A DNA stretch of 64,000 nt from Microbacterium oxydans (GCF_000956525.1 NZ_JYIW01000018.1:1-64000); one strand, 5' to 3'. Positions 8,407-17,127 are shown, numbered from the stretch's first letter. Program-made: numbers and translations. The notes: generated by a model from the letters alone, not told the origin.

Positions 8407-8461
8407 CTATCGTTTCCGCCTCCAGGCGTCAGGGCATGCATCGTCTGCCTAAGCTGGATGC

Positions 8462-8872
8462 ATGGCAGCGAAGAAGGCGAAGTCCTCCAAGAAGAAGCCC
8501 GCCCCCGAGGAGTTCCGCTCCGAGGCGCTCGCGCTGGCGCTCGAGAAGCAGGACATCGCCGCCGTCGCCCTCGCGTTGCGCAACGGCATCACGGTCGTGC
8601 CGCTCATCGCACCGGGTGCACGGGACAACCCCTTGGACAGCGGTGAGGTCTGGACCTACCGCGACCGAGCGACCGGTGAACTCGCGCTGCTGCTCTTCAG
8701 CGATGCGAAGAACAAGCCGGACAACCTGCCGCCCGGCGTCGGCATCTACTCGGCGGCGTGGCTGCGGAAGTTCCTCGCGACGCACCCGATCACCACGGTC
8801 TTCCTCGACATCGCGGGTCCGCACCCGATGCAGGCCGACCCGGCGGAGCTGCTCAAAGCGCTCGACGCGTAG
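8462..8872 (+). CDS. SseB-like domain protein
   Basis: 136 aa. After a lysine-rich start (AAKKAKSSKKK) the protein has the alpha/beta pattern of the SseB N-terminal family: FRSEALALALEKQD, then TVVPLI, then a segment EVWTYRDRATGELALLLFSD and a C-terminal helix LLKAL. SseB-like domains are common small cytoplasmic proteins in actinobacteria; their role is not known. ATG 8462 has TAAGCT exactly 6 nt upstream, so it is probably leaderless and has its own promoter distinct from that of the sRNA. Confidence 0.65.
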   Translation: MAAKKAKSSKKKPAPEEFRSEALALALEKQDIAAVALALRNGITVVPLIAPGARDNPLDSGEVWTYRDRATGELALLLFSDAKNKPDNLPPGVGIYSAAWLRKFLATHPITTVFLDIAGPHPMQADPAELLKALDA

Positions 8873-8874
8873 CC

Positions 8875-9017
8875 CTTCGACAAGCTCAGGGACCCAGGGG
8901 GACAGGTTCAGGGACCCAGGGGGACAGGTTCAGGGACCCAGGGGGCGGACAGGCTTAGGGACCCAGGGCGTGAACGGGCTCAGGGCATTCCCTCTTGGGT
9001 GGCTGAGCTTGTCGAAG
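8875..9017. repeat. Repeat array with 15-bp inverted ends
   Basis: CTTCGACAAGCTCAG (8875-8889) and its exact reverse complement (9003-9017) bracket four copies of a unit of about 22 bp containing TTCAGGGACCCAGGGGG. The terminal word also occurs once, as CTTCGACAGGCTCAGGGACCC, inside the start of cydC (15412 onward). It fills the space between the convergent SseB-like and radA genes. Confidence 0.85.
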
Positions 9018-9020
9018 CCA

Positions 9021-10388
9021 TCAGAACGGCGGGATGCCGCCTGAGGGGCCGCGTGGCGTGGAGCGCTCCTTCACGTCGTCGAGTGCTGCGCGCAGCGTCT
9101 TCGAGCGATCGTCGACGACCCGCACGTATCCCAGCCGAGCGGCCTCCGACCGGCGCTGCGCCGATTGCGTCACCGGCCGGATCTCACCGGCGAGGCTGAG
9201 CTCACCGACGACCGCGACCGTGCGCGGTATCGACGTGTTCTTGATCGACCCGGCGATCGCGATCGCGATCGCGAGGTCGGCGGCCGGTTCGGTGAAGCGC
9301 ACCCCGCCGACGGTCGACACGTACACGTCGAGCTCGCTCGTCGGGATGTTCGCGCGCTTCTCGAGGATCGCGAGCACCATGGCCACGCGGGAGAAGTCGA
9401 CGCCGTTGACGATCCGTCGCGGATTGGGGGCCTTGCTGGGCACTGTCAGCGCCTGCACCTCGACCGGCAGCGCTCGGCGCCCCTCGAGTGAGATCGCGAC
9501 GCACGTGCCAGGCTCGGTCGCGCCCTGCGAGAGGAAGAGACCGGACGGATCGGGCACTTCGGCGATGCCGTCGCCGGTCATCTCGAAGCAGCCGACCTCA
9601 TCGGTGGGGCCGTAGCGGTTCTTCAGCGCGCGGATGAAGCGCAGCGAGGTCTGGCGGTCGCCCTCGAAGTGGCACACCACGTCGACGAGGTGCTCGAGCA
9701 CGCGGGGGCCGGCGACCTGGCCGTCTTTCGTGACGTGGCCGACGATGATGACGGGCAGCCCGCGCTCCTTCGCCACCCGGATCAGTGCCGACGCGACCTC
9801 GCGCACCTGGCTCGGCTGCCCGGCGGCTCCGTCGATCAGCGACGACGACACCGTCTGCACCGAGTCGACGATCACGAGCTGCGGCTGCACCTCGTCGATG
9901 TGCCCGAGGATCGTCGCCAGATCGGTCTCGCTCGCGAGATACAGCTCGTCGTGCAGCGCCCCGGTGCGCTCGCCGCGCAGCCGCACCTGTGCCTGCGACT
10001 CCTCGGCGCTCGCGTACAGCACGCGTCGCCCCGCGCGGGCGGCCTGCGCCGCGACCTCGAGCAGCAGCGTCGACTTGCCCACGCCCGGCTCTCCGCTGAG
10101 CAGGATCGCCGCGCCTGGCACGATGCCGCCGCCCAGCACGCGGTCGAACTCGCCGACGCCACTCGTGCGACGAGGCGCGTCGAGCGTGGTGATCTGGGTG
10201 ATCGGCCGGGCTGCACGATCAGCAGTGGGCTGCAGCGCGGTCACCCGCTGCAGGATGCCCGTCTTCACGGCCTGCTCCTGCACGGTTCCCCACTGCTGGC
10301 ACTCGGCACAGCGCCCGACCCACTTCGCGGTCGTCCACCCGCATTCCGTGCAGACGTACGCCGGGGGAGCGGGTTTTCGGGTGGCCAT
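9021..10388 (-). CDS. radA: DNA repair protein RadA
   Basis: 455 aa, the usual length. Drives branch migration during homologous recombination. Seen in order: a four-cysteine zinc finger (C13, C16, C27, C30), a RecA-type ATPase with Walker A GEPGVGKST (99-107), Walker B LVIVDS (about 171-176), the RadA-specific KNRYG motif (256-260), and a C-terminal Lon-protease-like domain. The ATG at 10388 has TAGCCT exactly 6 nt upstream on its strand and no ribosome site, so it is probably leaderless. Its 3' end abuts the repeat array. Confidence 0.96.
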   Translation of the reverse strand: MATRKPAPPAYVCTECGWTTAKWVGRCAECQQWGTVQEQAVKTGILQRVTALQPTADRAARPITQITTLDAPRRTSGVGEFDRVLGGGIVPGAAILLSGEPGVGKSTLLLEVAAQAARAGRRVLYASAEESQAQVRLRGERTGALHDELYLASETDLATILGHIDEVQPQLVIVDSVQTVSSSLIDGAAGQPSQVREVASALIRVAKERGLPVIIVGHVTKDGQVAGPRVLEHLVDVVCHFEGDRQTSLRFIRALKNRYGPTDEVGCFEMTGDGIAEVPDPSGLFLSQGATEPGTCVAISLEGRRALPVEVQALTVPSKAPNPRRIVNGVDFSRVAMVLAILEKRANIPTSELDVYVSTVGGVRFTEPAADLAIAIAIAGSIKNTSIPRTVAVVGELSLAGEIRPVTQSAQRRSEAARLGYVRVVDDRSKTLRAALDDVKERSTPRGPSGGIPPF

Positions 10389-10434
10389 GCAGCAAGGCTA
10401 TCGCCGGCATCCGACATCCCTATCGGGCGGGGCA

Positions 10435-10446
10435 TTATTCACGGCC
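10435..10446. promoter_or_regulatory. TTATTCACGGCC element upstream of the regulator gene
   Basis: Exact 12-mer shared with the cydA upstream region (11149-11160). Lies 43 nt before the regulator start and 47 nt before the radA start, so it could act on either. Confidence 0.45.
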
Positions 10447-10488
10447 CGATCACTCGATGCGCGCCGGCCGCTGAGCCATGATGGAGTC

Positions 10489-11133
10489 ATGGCCAATGCC
10501 GGGCCCGTCTGCGGGCCGATCTCGACCTTCTCGCGAGTGCAGCTGCTGCACCTGCTCTTCGAGGCGAGCGCTGCGAACGAGCGCCCCGAGCGCACGATCG
10601 GCGAACTCTGCGAAGCCACCGGTCTGCACCCCAACACGGTGCGCGAGCACCTGCAGCGGCTGATCGAGGGCGGCTACGTCATCCAGGCGACCGAGCACCG
10701 CACCACTCGCGGACGCCCCCGCACGCTGTACAGCGCTGCGACCGGTGCCGCACACGCCTCCAGCCCCATCGCCCGCGACAAGGTCTCGGCGGCAGCGCGC
10801 CGCGGCGACCTGCTCCGCCGGGTGCTTCCTGCGTCGGCATCCGCGCTGGGTCGCGACGCGACCTACCAGCTGGACGCCCTGATCGAACACTTGGAGGAGA
10901 GCGGCTTCGAGCCCGTCGTCGATGACGAGCAGCTCACTGTCGACCTCAGCCCCTGCCCGCACGCCGCGGGCCGCGCCGAAGACCGTCCGATGCTGTGCAC
11001 CGTGCACCTCGGCCTCATGCAGGGGGTGCTCACCGAAGCCGGTGGGCCGCTCGCTGCCGAGGCAGTGCGCACCTCCGCCCTCCCGGCGGATTGCACCGTG
11101 CAGCTGCGGCTGACGGAGATGACCGCCGCCTAG
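10489..11133 (+). CDS. Winged-helix regulator with conserved cysteines (SufR/COG2345-like)
   Basis: 214 aa. N-terminal winged helix: RTIGELCEATGLHPNTVREHLQRLIEGGYV (about residues 30-60) then a wing with RTTRGRPRTLYS. The C-terminal half carries the pattern CPHA...MLC with 13 residues between cysteines, followed by HLGLMQG, and another Cys near the end (DCTVQL). This arrangement resembles the iron-sulfur-binding region of SufR-like regulators. It lies directly before cydABDC and shares a 12-bp element with the cydA upstream region, so I infer a redox- or oxygen-responsive regulator of cytochrome bd. Start 10489 has CATGAT 6 nt upstream. Confidence 0.72.
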   Translation: MANAGPVCGPISTFSRVQLLHLLFEASAANERPERTIGELCEATGLHPNTVREHLQRLIEGGYVIQATEHRTTRGRPRTLYSAATGAAHASSPIARDKVSAAARRGDLLRRVLPASASALGRDATYQLDALIEHLEESGFEPVVDDEQLTVDLSPCPHAAGRAEDRPMLCTVHLGLMQGVLTEAGGPLAAEAVRTSALPADCTVQLRLTEMTAA

Positions 11134-11148
11134 GGCGACCATCTGACC

Positions 11149-11160
11149 TTATTCACGGCC
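11149..11160. promoter_or_regulatory. TTATTCACGGCC element upstream of cydA
   Basis: Same 12-mer as at 10435-10446, 97 nt before the cydA start and 16 nt after the regulator stop. Candidate operator for the regulator. Confidence 0.45.
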
Positions 11161-11256
11161 GCCGACCCGACGAGGGCGGCGGACCCGTCGTTAGCGTGGC
11201 ATCAGACGCCGGTGGGTGCACGGCACTGACACACGGCACAGAAAGAGGAGTGGCTC

Positions 11257-12672
11257 ATGGAATGGCTTGATCCGCTGGTCCTTTCCCGATGGCAGTTCGG
11301 GCTGACCACCGTCTACCACTACCTGTTCGTGCCGCTGACGATCGGCATGGCGCTCGTCGCCGCGATCTTCCAGACCGCATGGGTGCGCACCGGCAAGGTG
11401 CAGTACCTGCACCTGACGCGGTTCTTCGGCAAGATCTTCCTGATCAACTTCGCCATGGGCGTGGTCACCGGCATCGTGCAGGAGTTCCAGTTCGGCATGA
11501 ACTGGTCGGACTACTCCCGCTTCGTCGGCGACGTGTTCGGAGCCCCGCTCGCCTTCGAGGGACTGCTGGCCTTCTTCTTCGAGGCCACGTTCATCGGCCT
11601 CTGGATCTTCGGCTGGGACAAGCTCCCCCAGAAGCTGCACCTCGCCACGATCTGGTGCGTCTCGATCGGCAGCATCCTGTCGGCGTACTTCATCATCGCG
11701 GCCAACGCGTTCATGCAGAACCCGGTCGGCTACGTCTTCAACCCCGAGACGAACCGTGCAGAGCTCACCGACTTCTGGGCCCTGCTGACCAACCCGGTCG
11801 CGCTCGCCGCCTTCCCGCACACGATCTTCGGCGCACTGATGTTCGCAGCCGGTGTCGTGATCTCGGTCTCGGCCTGGCACCTCTCGCGCGGCCAGCACTT
11901 CGACACGATGCGCATCTCGCTGAAGTTCGGCCTGTGGGCCATGATCGTCTCCACCGCCGGCGTCGTGCTCACCGGTGACCAGCTCGGGCTCGCGATGTAC
12001 GCGGCGCAGCCGATGAAGATGGCCGCCGCCGAGGCGACGTTCAACACGGTCTGCGGTCCGGATGCATCCTTCAGCCTGTTCACGCTCGGCACCCCGGACG
12101 GCAGCTCCGAGCTGTTCTCGATCAGGGTCCCGTACCTGCTGTCGCTGCTGTCGACGCACACGCTCGACGCGTGCGTGCACGGCATCAACGACCTGAACGC
12201 CGAATACAGCCAGACGTATGCCGACACGGGCATGACCGACTTCGCCCCGATCCTCTGGGTCACGTACTGGGCGTTCCGCTGGATGATCGGCCTCGGCATG
12301 GCCGCCGCCCTCGTCGCCGTGATCGGCCTGTGGCTGACCCGCAAGAGCGCCAAGAAGGAGCCGGCGCAGTGGATGTGGAAGCTCGCCATCTGGTCGTTCC
12401 CGCTCGCGCTCGCCGCCAACATCATGGGCTGGGTCTTCACCGAGATGGGCAGGCAACCCTGGATCGTGTTCGGATTGATGACCACGCAGGACGGTGTGTC
12501 ACCAGGGGTCTCCGGTCTCGAAGTGCTGATCTCCCTCATCGCGTTCACGGCGATCTACGCGGCCCTCGCGGTCGTCGAGATCCGCCTCATCATCAGAGCG
12601 GCCCAGAAGGGCCCTGACACCGAAGAGCAACCGCACGACGAGACGGCTCAGCTGCCGTCGGTCGTGTACTGA
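11257..12672 (+). CDS. cydA: Cytochrome bd ubiquinol/menaquinol oxidase subunit I
   Basis: 471 aa integral membrane protein; with CydB it oxidises quinol and reduces oxygen to water at high affinity. Seen: the N-terminal SRWQFGLTTVYHYLFVPLTIG segment region with the heme-ligand histidine, WHLSRGQ near the second heme ligand region, and the signature GRQPWIVFG near residue 400. The short quinol loop and total length fit the Gram-positive short-loop class. ATG at 11257 is preceded by AAGAGGAG. First gene of cydABDC; cydB follows after 14 nt. Confidence 0.96.
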   Translation: MEWLDPLVLSRWQFGLTTVYHYLFVPLTIGMALVAAIFQTAWVRTGKVQYLHLTRFFGKIFLINFAMGVVTGIVQEFQFGMNWSDYSRFVGDVFGAPLAFEGLLAFFFEATFIGLWIFGWDKLPQKLHLATIWCVSIGSILSAYFIIAANAFMQNPVGYVFNPETNRAELTDFWALLTNPVALAAFPHTIFGALMFAAGVVISVSAWHLSRGQHFDTMRISLKFGLWAMIVSTAGVVLTGDQLGLAMYAAQPMKMAAAEATFNTVCGPDASFSLFTLGTPDGSSELFSIRVPYLLSLLSTHTLDACVHGINDLNAEYSQTYADTGMTDFAPILWVTYWAFRWMIGLGMAAALVAVIGLWLTRKSAKKEPAQWMWKLAIWSFPLALAANIMGWVFTEMGRQPWIVFGLMTTQDGVSPGVSGLEVLISLIAFTAIYAALAVVEIRLIIRAAQKGPDTEEQPHDETAQLPSVVY

Positions 12673-12686
12673 GAGGGAGGAGCATC

Positions 12687-13715
12687 ATGGATCTCGCAAC
12701 GCTCTGGTTCTGGATCGTCGGCTTCTTCTTCGTCGGCTACTTCGTGCTCGACGGCTTCGACTTCGGCGTCGGCATGTCGCTGCCGTTCCTCGGCAAGAAC
12801 GATGTGTCGCGCCGCCAGGTCATCAACACGATCGGCCCGGTCTGGGACCTCAACGAGACCTGGGTCATCGTCGCGGGCGCGTGCCTGTTCGCGTCGTTCC
12901 CCGAGTGGTACGCATCGCTGTTCAGCGGCTTCTACCTGCCGCTGCTGCTGATCCTGCTGGCGCTGATCCTGCGCGGCGTCTCGTTCGAGTACCGGCACCA
13001 GCGGGAGAGCGCGAAGTGGAAGCGCGGCTTCGATCGGATGATCGTGATCGGCTCCGCGGTCCCCGCCTTCCTCTGGGGTGTGGCGTTCGGCAACATCGTG
13101 CAGGGCGTCGCCCTCGACGAGAACCACATCTACGTCGGCGGCTTCTTCGCGCTGCTGAACCCGTACTCGCTGCTGGTCGGCGTGACGACGCTGCTGCTCT
13201 TCTTCCTGCACGGCGTGCTGTTCGTCGCCCTGAAGACCGACGGCCCTGTGCATGAGGATGCCCGTCGCCTCGCGCTGAAGGCCGGGCTGCCGACCGTGCT
13301 CGCTGCAGCGACGACCGTGGTCTGGACCGTCGTGATGGCGATGCAGCGCGAGGCTCCGCTGCTGTGGCTCGTGATCGCGGCCGGTACCGTCGCGGCCGTC
13401 ACGCTGCTCGCCGCGCTCGTGCTCTCGGCTCGTCGGTTCGACGGCTGGGCGTTCATCTCCGGCATGCTCACGGTGCTGTTCGCCGTGCTGATGCTGTTCA
13501 CGGCGCTGTTCCCGAACGTGCTGCCGTCGACGATCGACCCCGCATACAGCCTGACGATCCAGAATGCGTCGAGCACGGACTACACGCTGACGATCATGAC
13601 GTGGACGGCCGTGATCGCGCTGCCGCTCGTGCTCCTGTACCAGGGTTGGACATACTGGGTGTTCCGCAAGCGGGTCACCCGCGCATCGATCGAGGGAGCA
13701 CCGGCACACGCGTGA
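12687..13715 (+). CDS. cydB: Cytochrome bd oxidase subunit II
   Basis: 342 aa, about eight membrane helices, with the CydB start pattern FFVGYFVLDGFDFGVGM and the conserved GPVWDLNETWVI segment. Stabilises the heme centre with CydA. AGGGAGGAG lies just before the ATG. The stop overlaps the GTG start of cydD by 4 nt (GTGA), indicating coupled translation of oxidase and exporter. Confidence 0.96.
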   Translation: MDLATLWFWIVGFFFVGYFVLDGFDFGVGMSLPFLGKNDVSRRQVINTIGPVWDLNETWVIVAGACLFASFPEWYASLFSGFYLPLLLILLALILRGVSFEYRHQRESAKWKRGFDRMIVIGSAVPAFLWGVAFGNIVQGVALDENHIYVGGFFALLNPYSLLVGVTTLLLFFLHGVLFVALKTDGPVHEDARRLALKAGLPTVLAAATTVVWTVVMAMQREAPLLWLVIAAGTVAAVTLLAALVLSARRFDGWAFISGMLTVLFAVLMLFTALFPNVLPSTIDPAYSLTIQNASSTDYTLTIMTWTAVIALPLVLLYQGWTYWVFRKRVTRASIEGAPAHA

Positions 13716-15409
13716 AACCCGTCGATCCGAGACTGCTGCGATACGCGCGTGCCGCGAGGGGGTTCCTCGCGGCATCCGCGCTGATCGGCGTCGTGCAGAC
13801 CGCGGTCGTCATCGTGTTCGCCTGGCTGCTGACGGATGCCGTCACCGGCGCCATCGCCGGGCGTGACGTCACGGCATCCCTGCTCTGGCTGCTCGCCGTC
13901 GCCGTGCTCCGGGGGCTGCTGATCGCCGCATCGGATGCCGCAGGCACCCGTGCTGCCGCGAAGACCGGGATGCAGCTGCGCGCAGCGCTGATCGAGGCGA
14001 TCGGCAGGCTCGGACCCGGTTGGCTCGCGCAGCGCAACCGCACTGCGCTGGCGGTGACGGCCGGGCACGGTCTCGAGGCGCTCGACTCGTACTTCGCCAG
14101 GTACATCCCGCAGCTCGTGCTGACGGTGATCGCGACGCCGGTGCTGCTGGCGGTGATGTGGTGGCAGGACTGGCCGAGCGGGCTGACCGCCGTGATCGCG
14201 CTGCCGCTGATCCCGCTGTTCCTCATCCTGATCGGCATCGCCACGCGCACCGTGCAGCAGAAGCAGTGGCAGACGCTGCAGCAGCTCGCCGTGCGATTCG
14301 CCGACACCGTGCAGGGACTGTCGACGCTGCGGCTGTTCGGGCGCGAGCGGCGTGCCGCCGATCGGATCGAGGCGACGTCGGACGACTACCGCCGCGAGAC
14401 CATGAAGGTGCTGCGGTTCTCATTCCTCTCCGGCTTCTCGATGGAGCTGCTCGCATCGCTCGCGGTGGCGCTGATCGCGGTGTCGGTCGGGTTCCGGCTG
14501 CTGTCAGGCGACCTGACGCTCGAGGTCGGGCTGTTCGTGCTGCTGCTCGCGCCGGAGGCGTTCCTGCCGATCCGCCAGGTGGGCGTGCAGTTCCACGCCG
14601 CGGCCGAGGGCGTCGCGGCGACCGAGGACATCTTCGCGGTGCTGGATGAGGCGGGGGCTGCCGGGGTCGGTGCAGGTGGTGCTGCTCGGACTGCCCGGGC
14701 AGGTGTTCACAATTCAGCAAGAACGCTGGCGGACGACGTCCTGCAGGGTCATTCGGACCCCGACCATCACATTCTTGCTGAATTGCGCACGGCGGATGCC
14801 GAGCTCGTGGTCGACGGCCTGCGGGTTCGCGAGTTGCCGCCGGTGTCTTTCACGGCCGTCCCGGGCACGATCACGGTGATCGAGGGCCCGAGCGGCTCGG
14901 GGAAGACGAGTCTGCTCGCCGCGCTGCGCGGTGCGGTGCCGTTCGAGGGCGTCGCGACCTTCGCACACGCGGACGTGCGCACGCTCGCCGCGGCGGACTG
15001 GCTCGCATGGGCAGGCCAGGCCCCTGGGCTGATGCAGGGCACCGTCGGCGAGAACGTCGCCCTCGGCGATGCGACCCCAGACGCCGCGCTCGTGCAGGGC
15101 GCCCTCGACGACGCCTGCGCCGAGGGCGTGGATGCTGCGCTCGAACTCGGCGTGCAGGGCAGCGGACTCTCCGGCGGCCAGGCGCAGCGCGTCGCGGTGG
15201 CCAGAGCGCTGTATCGGCACGGCGGTGATCCGCGCCGGGTGCTGCTGCTCGACGAGCCGTCCAGTGCGCTCGACCCCGACACCGAGGCCAGGCTGTGGCG
15301 GTCGCTGCGGAAGCTGGCGGATGCCGGGGCGCTGATCGTGCTCGTCTCGCATCGTCGCTCGGCACGCGAGGTCGCCGACCAGGTCGTCTCGTTGGGGGTG
15401 TCGGTATGA
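13712..15409 (+). CDS. cydD: CydD, ABC exporter subunit for cytochrome bd assembly
   Basis: 565 aa. Half of the CydDC heterodimer that exports thiols and is needed for cytochrome bd assembly. N-terminal six-helix membrane domain (about 20-305), C-terminal nucleotide-binding domain with Walker A GPSGSGKTS, signature LSGGQAQR and Walker B RVLLLDEPSSALD. GTG start at 13712 overlaps the cydB stop. The linker between the domains (about 330-370) is low-complexity, rich in Ala/Gly and His/Asp, and is encoded partly by a short inverted-repeat element (14710-14785) that keeps the frame open. Confidence 0.92.
   Translation: MKPVDPRLLRYARAARGFLAASALIGVVQTAVVIVFAWLLTDAVTGAIAGRDVTASLLWLLAVAVLRGLLIAASDAAGTRAAAKTGMQLRAALIEAIGRLGPGWLAQRNRTALAVTAGHGLEALDSYFARYIPQLVLTVIATPVLLAVMWWQDWPSGLTAVIALPLIPLFLILIGIATRTVQQKQWQTLQQLAVRFADTVQGLSTLRLFGRERRAADRIEATSDDYRRETMKVLRFSFLSGFSMELLASLAVALIAVSVGFRLLSGDLTLEVGLFVLLLAPEAFLPIRQVGVQFHAAAEGVAATEDIFAVLDEAGAAGVGAGGAARTARAGVHNSARTLADDVLQGHSDPDHHILAELRTADAELVVDGLRVRELPPVSFTAVPGTITVIEGPSGSGKTSLLAALRGAVPFEGVATFAHADVRTLAAADWLAWAGQAPGLMQGTVGENVALGDATPDAALVQGALDDACAEGVDAALELGVQGSGLSGGQAQRVAVARALYRHGGDPRRVLLLDEPSSALDPDTEARLWRSLRKLADAGALIVLVSHRRSAREVADQVVSLGVSV
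14710..14785. repeat. Small inverted-repeat element inside cydD
   Basis: Perfect 14-bp ends CAATTCAGCAAGAA (14710-14723) and TTCTTGCTGAATTG (14772-14785) enclose 48 bp. AT-rich arms stand out in a very GC-rich gene. It encodes a linker between transporter domains and does not break the frame. Confidence 0.75.
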
Positions 15410-17100
15410 CCCTTCGACAGGCTCAGGGACCCAAGGGGGCGGCGACGAGGTCGGCCCGCATCGCCGAGGTGCTGCGGCTCGCGCAACCGTCGGTCCGGCG
15501 CTTCCTGCCCGGTCTGCTCTGGGGCGCGCTGTCGGCCGGTGCCGCCGTGAGCCTGCTCGCCGTGAGCGGCTGGCTGATCGTGAGCGCCTCGATCGTCGAC
15601 TCGCTCGTGCCGTTGTCGATCGCCGTGGTCGGCGTGCGCTTCTTCGCGGTCTCGCGCGCCGTGACCCGCTACCTCGAACGGTTGAGCGGACACGATGCCG
15701 CACTGCGCCAACTCGCCTCGACGCGCGCTGACATGGTTCGTCGGCTCATCCCGCTCTCTCCCGCCGGCCTCGGACGCACCGACCGTGGGCAGGTGCTCTC
15801 GGCGCTCGTCGACGACGTCGAGAACCTGCAGAACCTGCCGCTGCGGGTGGTGCAGCCGCTCGCCGTCGCCGGTGTCGTCGCGCTCGGCGCCGTCGGCTTC
15901 ATCGCGTTCGTCTCGGTGCCGGCTGCGCTCACACTGGCCGCCTGCCTGCTGGTCGCCGCCGCGGTCGCGATCGGGACGGGGTGGCTGTTCGGAGCGCGTG
16001 CGGAGGCACTCGTCTCGGCCCGTCGTGCCGAGCTCTCGGCCGCCCTGGTCGACTACATCGGCGGCCTCGACGTCCTGCTGGCCTACGGTGCAGAGGAGCA
16101 GGCTCGTGCACGGGTGACCGCGGCGGATGCTGCGCTGCGACGGGTGGTCTCGCGGGCGTCGCTCGCCCAGGCGGTCGCGGCGGGTGTGGTGTCGGCCGTC
16201 GCCGGTGCCGCCTCGGTGTGGGCGCTCGCGGTGGCGGCGCCCGGGCTCGCCACCGGGGCGATCGACGGTCCGTGGCTGGCCGTTGCCGTGCTGGTGCCGA
16301 TGGTCGTGTTCGAGGTGTTCGGGGCGGTGCCGATCGCCGCAGCATCCTGGCGCAGCGTCCGGTCGAGCGCAGAGCGCATCGTCGACGTGCTGCCTGAGCG
16401 GATGCCGGCGGAGCTGCGTTCCGACGATGGGGCGGATGCCGAGATCGACGGCACGCCTGTGCTGCGGCTGCGTGACGTGCGGGCGACCTGGCCAGGAGGG
16501 ACGCCGGCGCTGCGTGGTGTCGACCTCGAACTGCTGCCGGGCGAGCGGGTGCTCGTCGCGGGGCCGAGTGGGGCAGGCAAGAGTTCGCTCGCGGCCGTGC
16601 TGGTCGGATTCCTGGCCGCCGAGGGCGAATTCACGCTCGGCGGTGCGGACGCGTCCGGGCTGTCGGGGCCGGCGCTGCGGCGCACGGTCGGGCTGTGCGA
16701 GCAGAGCCCGCAGCTGTTCGACGAGGACATCCGCCAGAACCTGCTGTTCGCGCGCGATTCCGCAACGGATGCCGAACTGCTCGAAGTGCTCGACCGGGTC
16801 GGGCTGGCCGACTGGGCCAGGGACCGAGGCGGTCTCGACGCACGGGTCGGCGACCGTGGTGCGCTGGTGTCGGGCGGACAGGCGCAGCGCATCGCACTGG
16901 CGCGGGCACTGCTGCGCGGATTCCCGGTGCTCGTGCTCGACGAGCCGACTGCCGGCGTCGACCCCGATGCGTCCGACGCGCTGCTGCGCGACCTGCTGCG
17001 GGCGGCCGGCGATCAGTCGGTGCTGCTCATCTCGCACGTCGCCCCGCCCGAGGGCACGGTCGACCGCGTCATCCGCCTCGAGGCAGGCCGCACCGTCTGA
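15406..17100 (+). CDS. cydC: CydC, ABC exporter subunit for cytochrome bd assembly
   Basis: 564 aa, partner of CydD. Membrane domain (about 20-310), then an ATPase domain with Walker A GPSGAGKSS, signature VSGGQAQR and Walker B VLVLDEPTAGVD. The ATG at 15406 overlaps the cydD stop (ATGA). The first residues, TLRQAQGPKG, are encoded by one copy of the dispersed CTTCGACAGGCTCAGGGACCC repeat, so either the gene gained a repeat-derived N-terminus or translation truly begins downstream. Family homology begins at about residue 15. Confidence 0.92.
   Translation: MTLRQAQGPKGAATRSARIAEVLRLAQPSVRRFLPGLLWGALSAGAAVSLLAVSGWLIVSASIVDSLVPLSIAVVGVRFFAVSRAVTRYLERLSGHDAALRQLASTRADMVRRLIPLSPAGLGRTDRGQVLSALVDDVENLQNLPLRVVQPLAVAGVVALGAVGFIAFVSVPAALTLAACLLVAAAVAIGTGWLFGARAEALVSARRAELSAALVDYIGGLDVLLAYGAEEQARARVTAADAALRRVVSRASLAQAVAAGVVSAVAGAASVWALAVAAPGLATGAIDGPWLAVAVLVPMVVFEVFGAVPIAAASWRSVRSSAERIVDVLPERMPAELRSDDGADAEIDGTPVLRLRDVRATWPGGTPALRGVDLELLPGERVLVAGPSGAGKSSLAAVLVGFLAAEGEFTLGGADASGLSGPALRRTVGLCEQSPQLFDEDIRQNLLFARDSATDAELLEVLDRVGLADWARDRGGLDARVGDRGALVSGGQAQRIALARALLRGFPVLVLDEPTAGVDPDASDALLRDLLRAAGDQSVLLISHVAPPEGTVDRVIRLEAGRTV
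15410..15439. repeat. Dispersed repeat unit within the start of cydC
   Basis: CCCTTCGACAGGCTCAGGGA followed by CCCAAGGGGG, one unit of the family forming the array at 8875-9017. It lies right after the cydC ATG and is read in frame. Confidence 0.8.
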
Positions 17101-17127
17101 GAGCTGGCGGCGCTCGCGTGAGCCCTG

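Noticed and set aside
8875..9017. CRISPR array
   Set aside because: Units are contiguous with no unique spacers and no cas genes are nearby; it is a tandem repeat array.
14767..17037. A 756-aa minus-strand open frame over cydDC
   Set aside because: Antisense shadow of two well-supported ABC genes.
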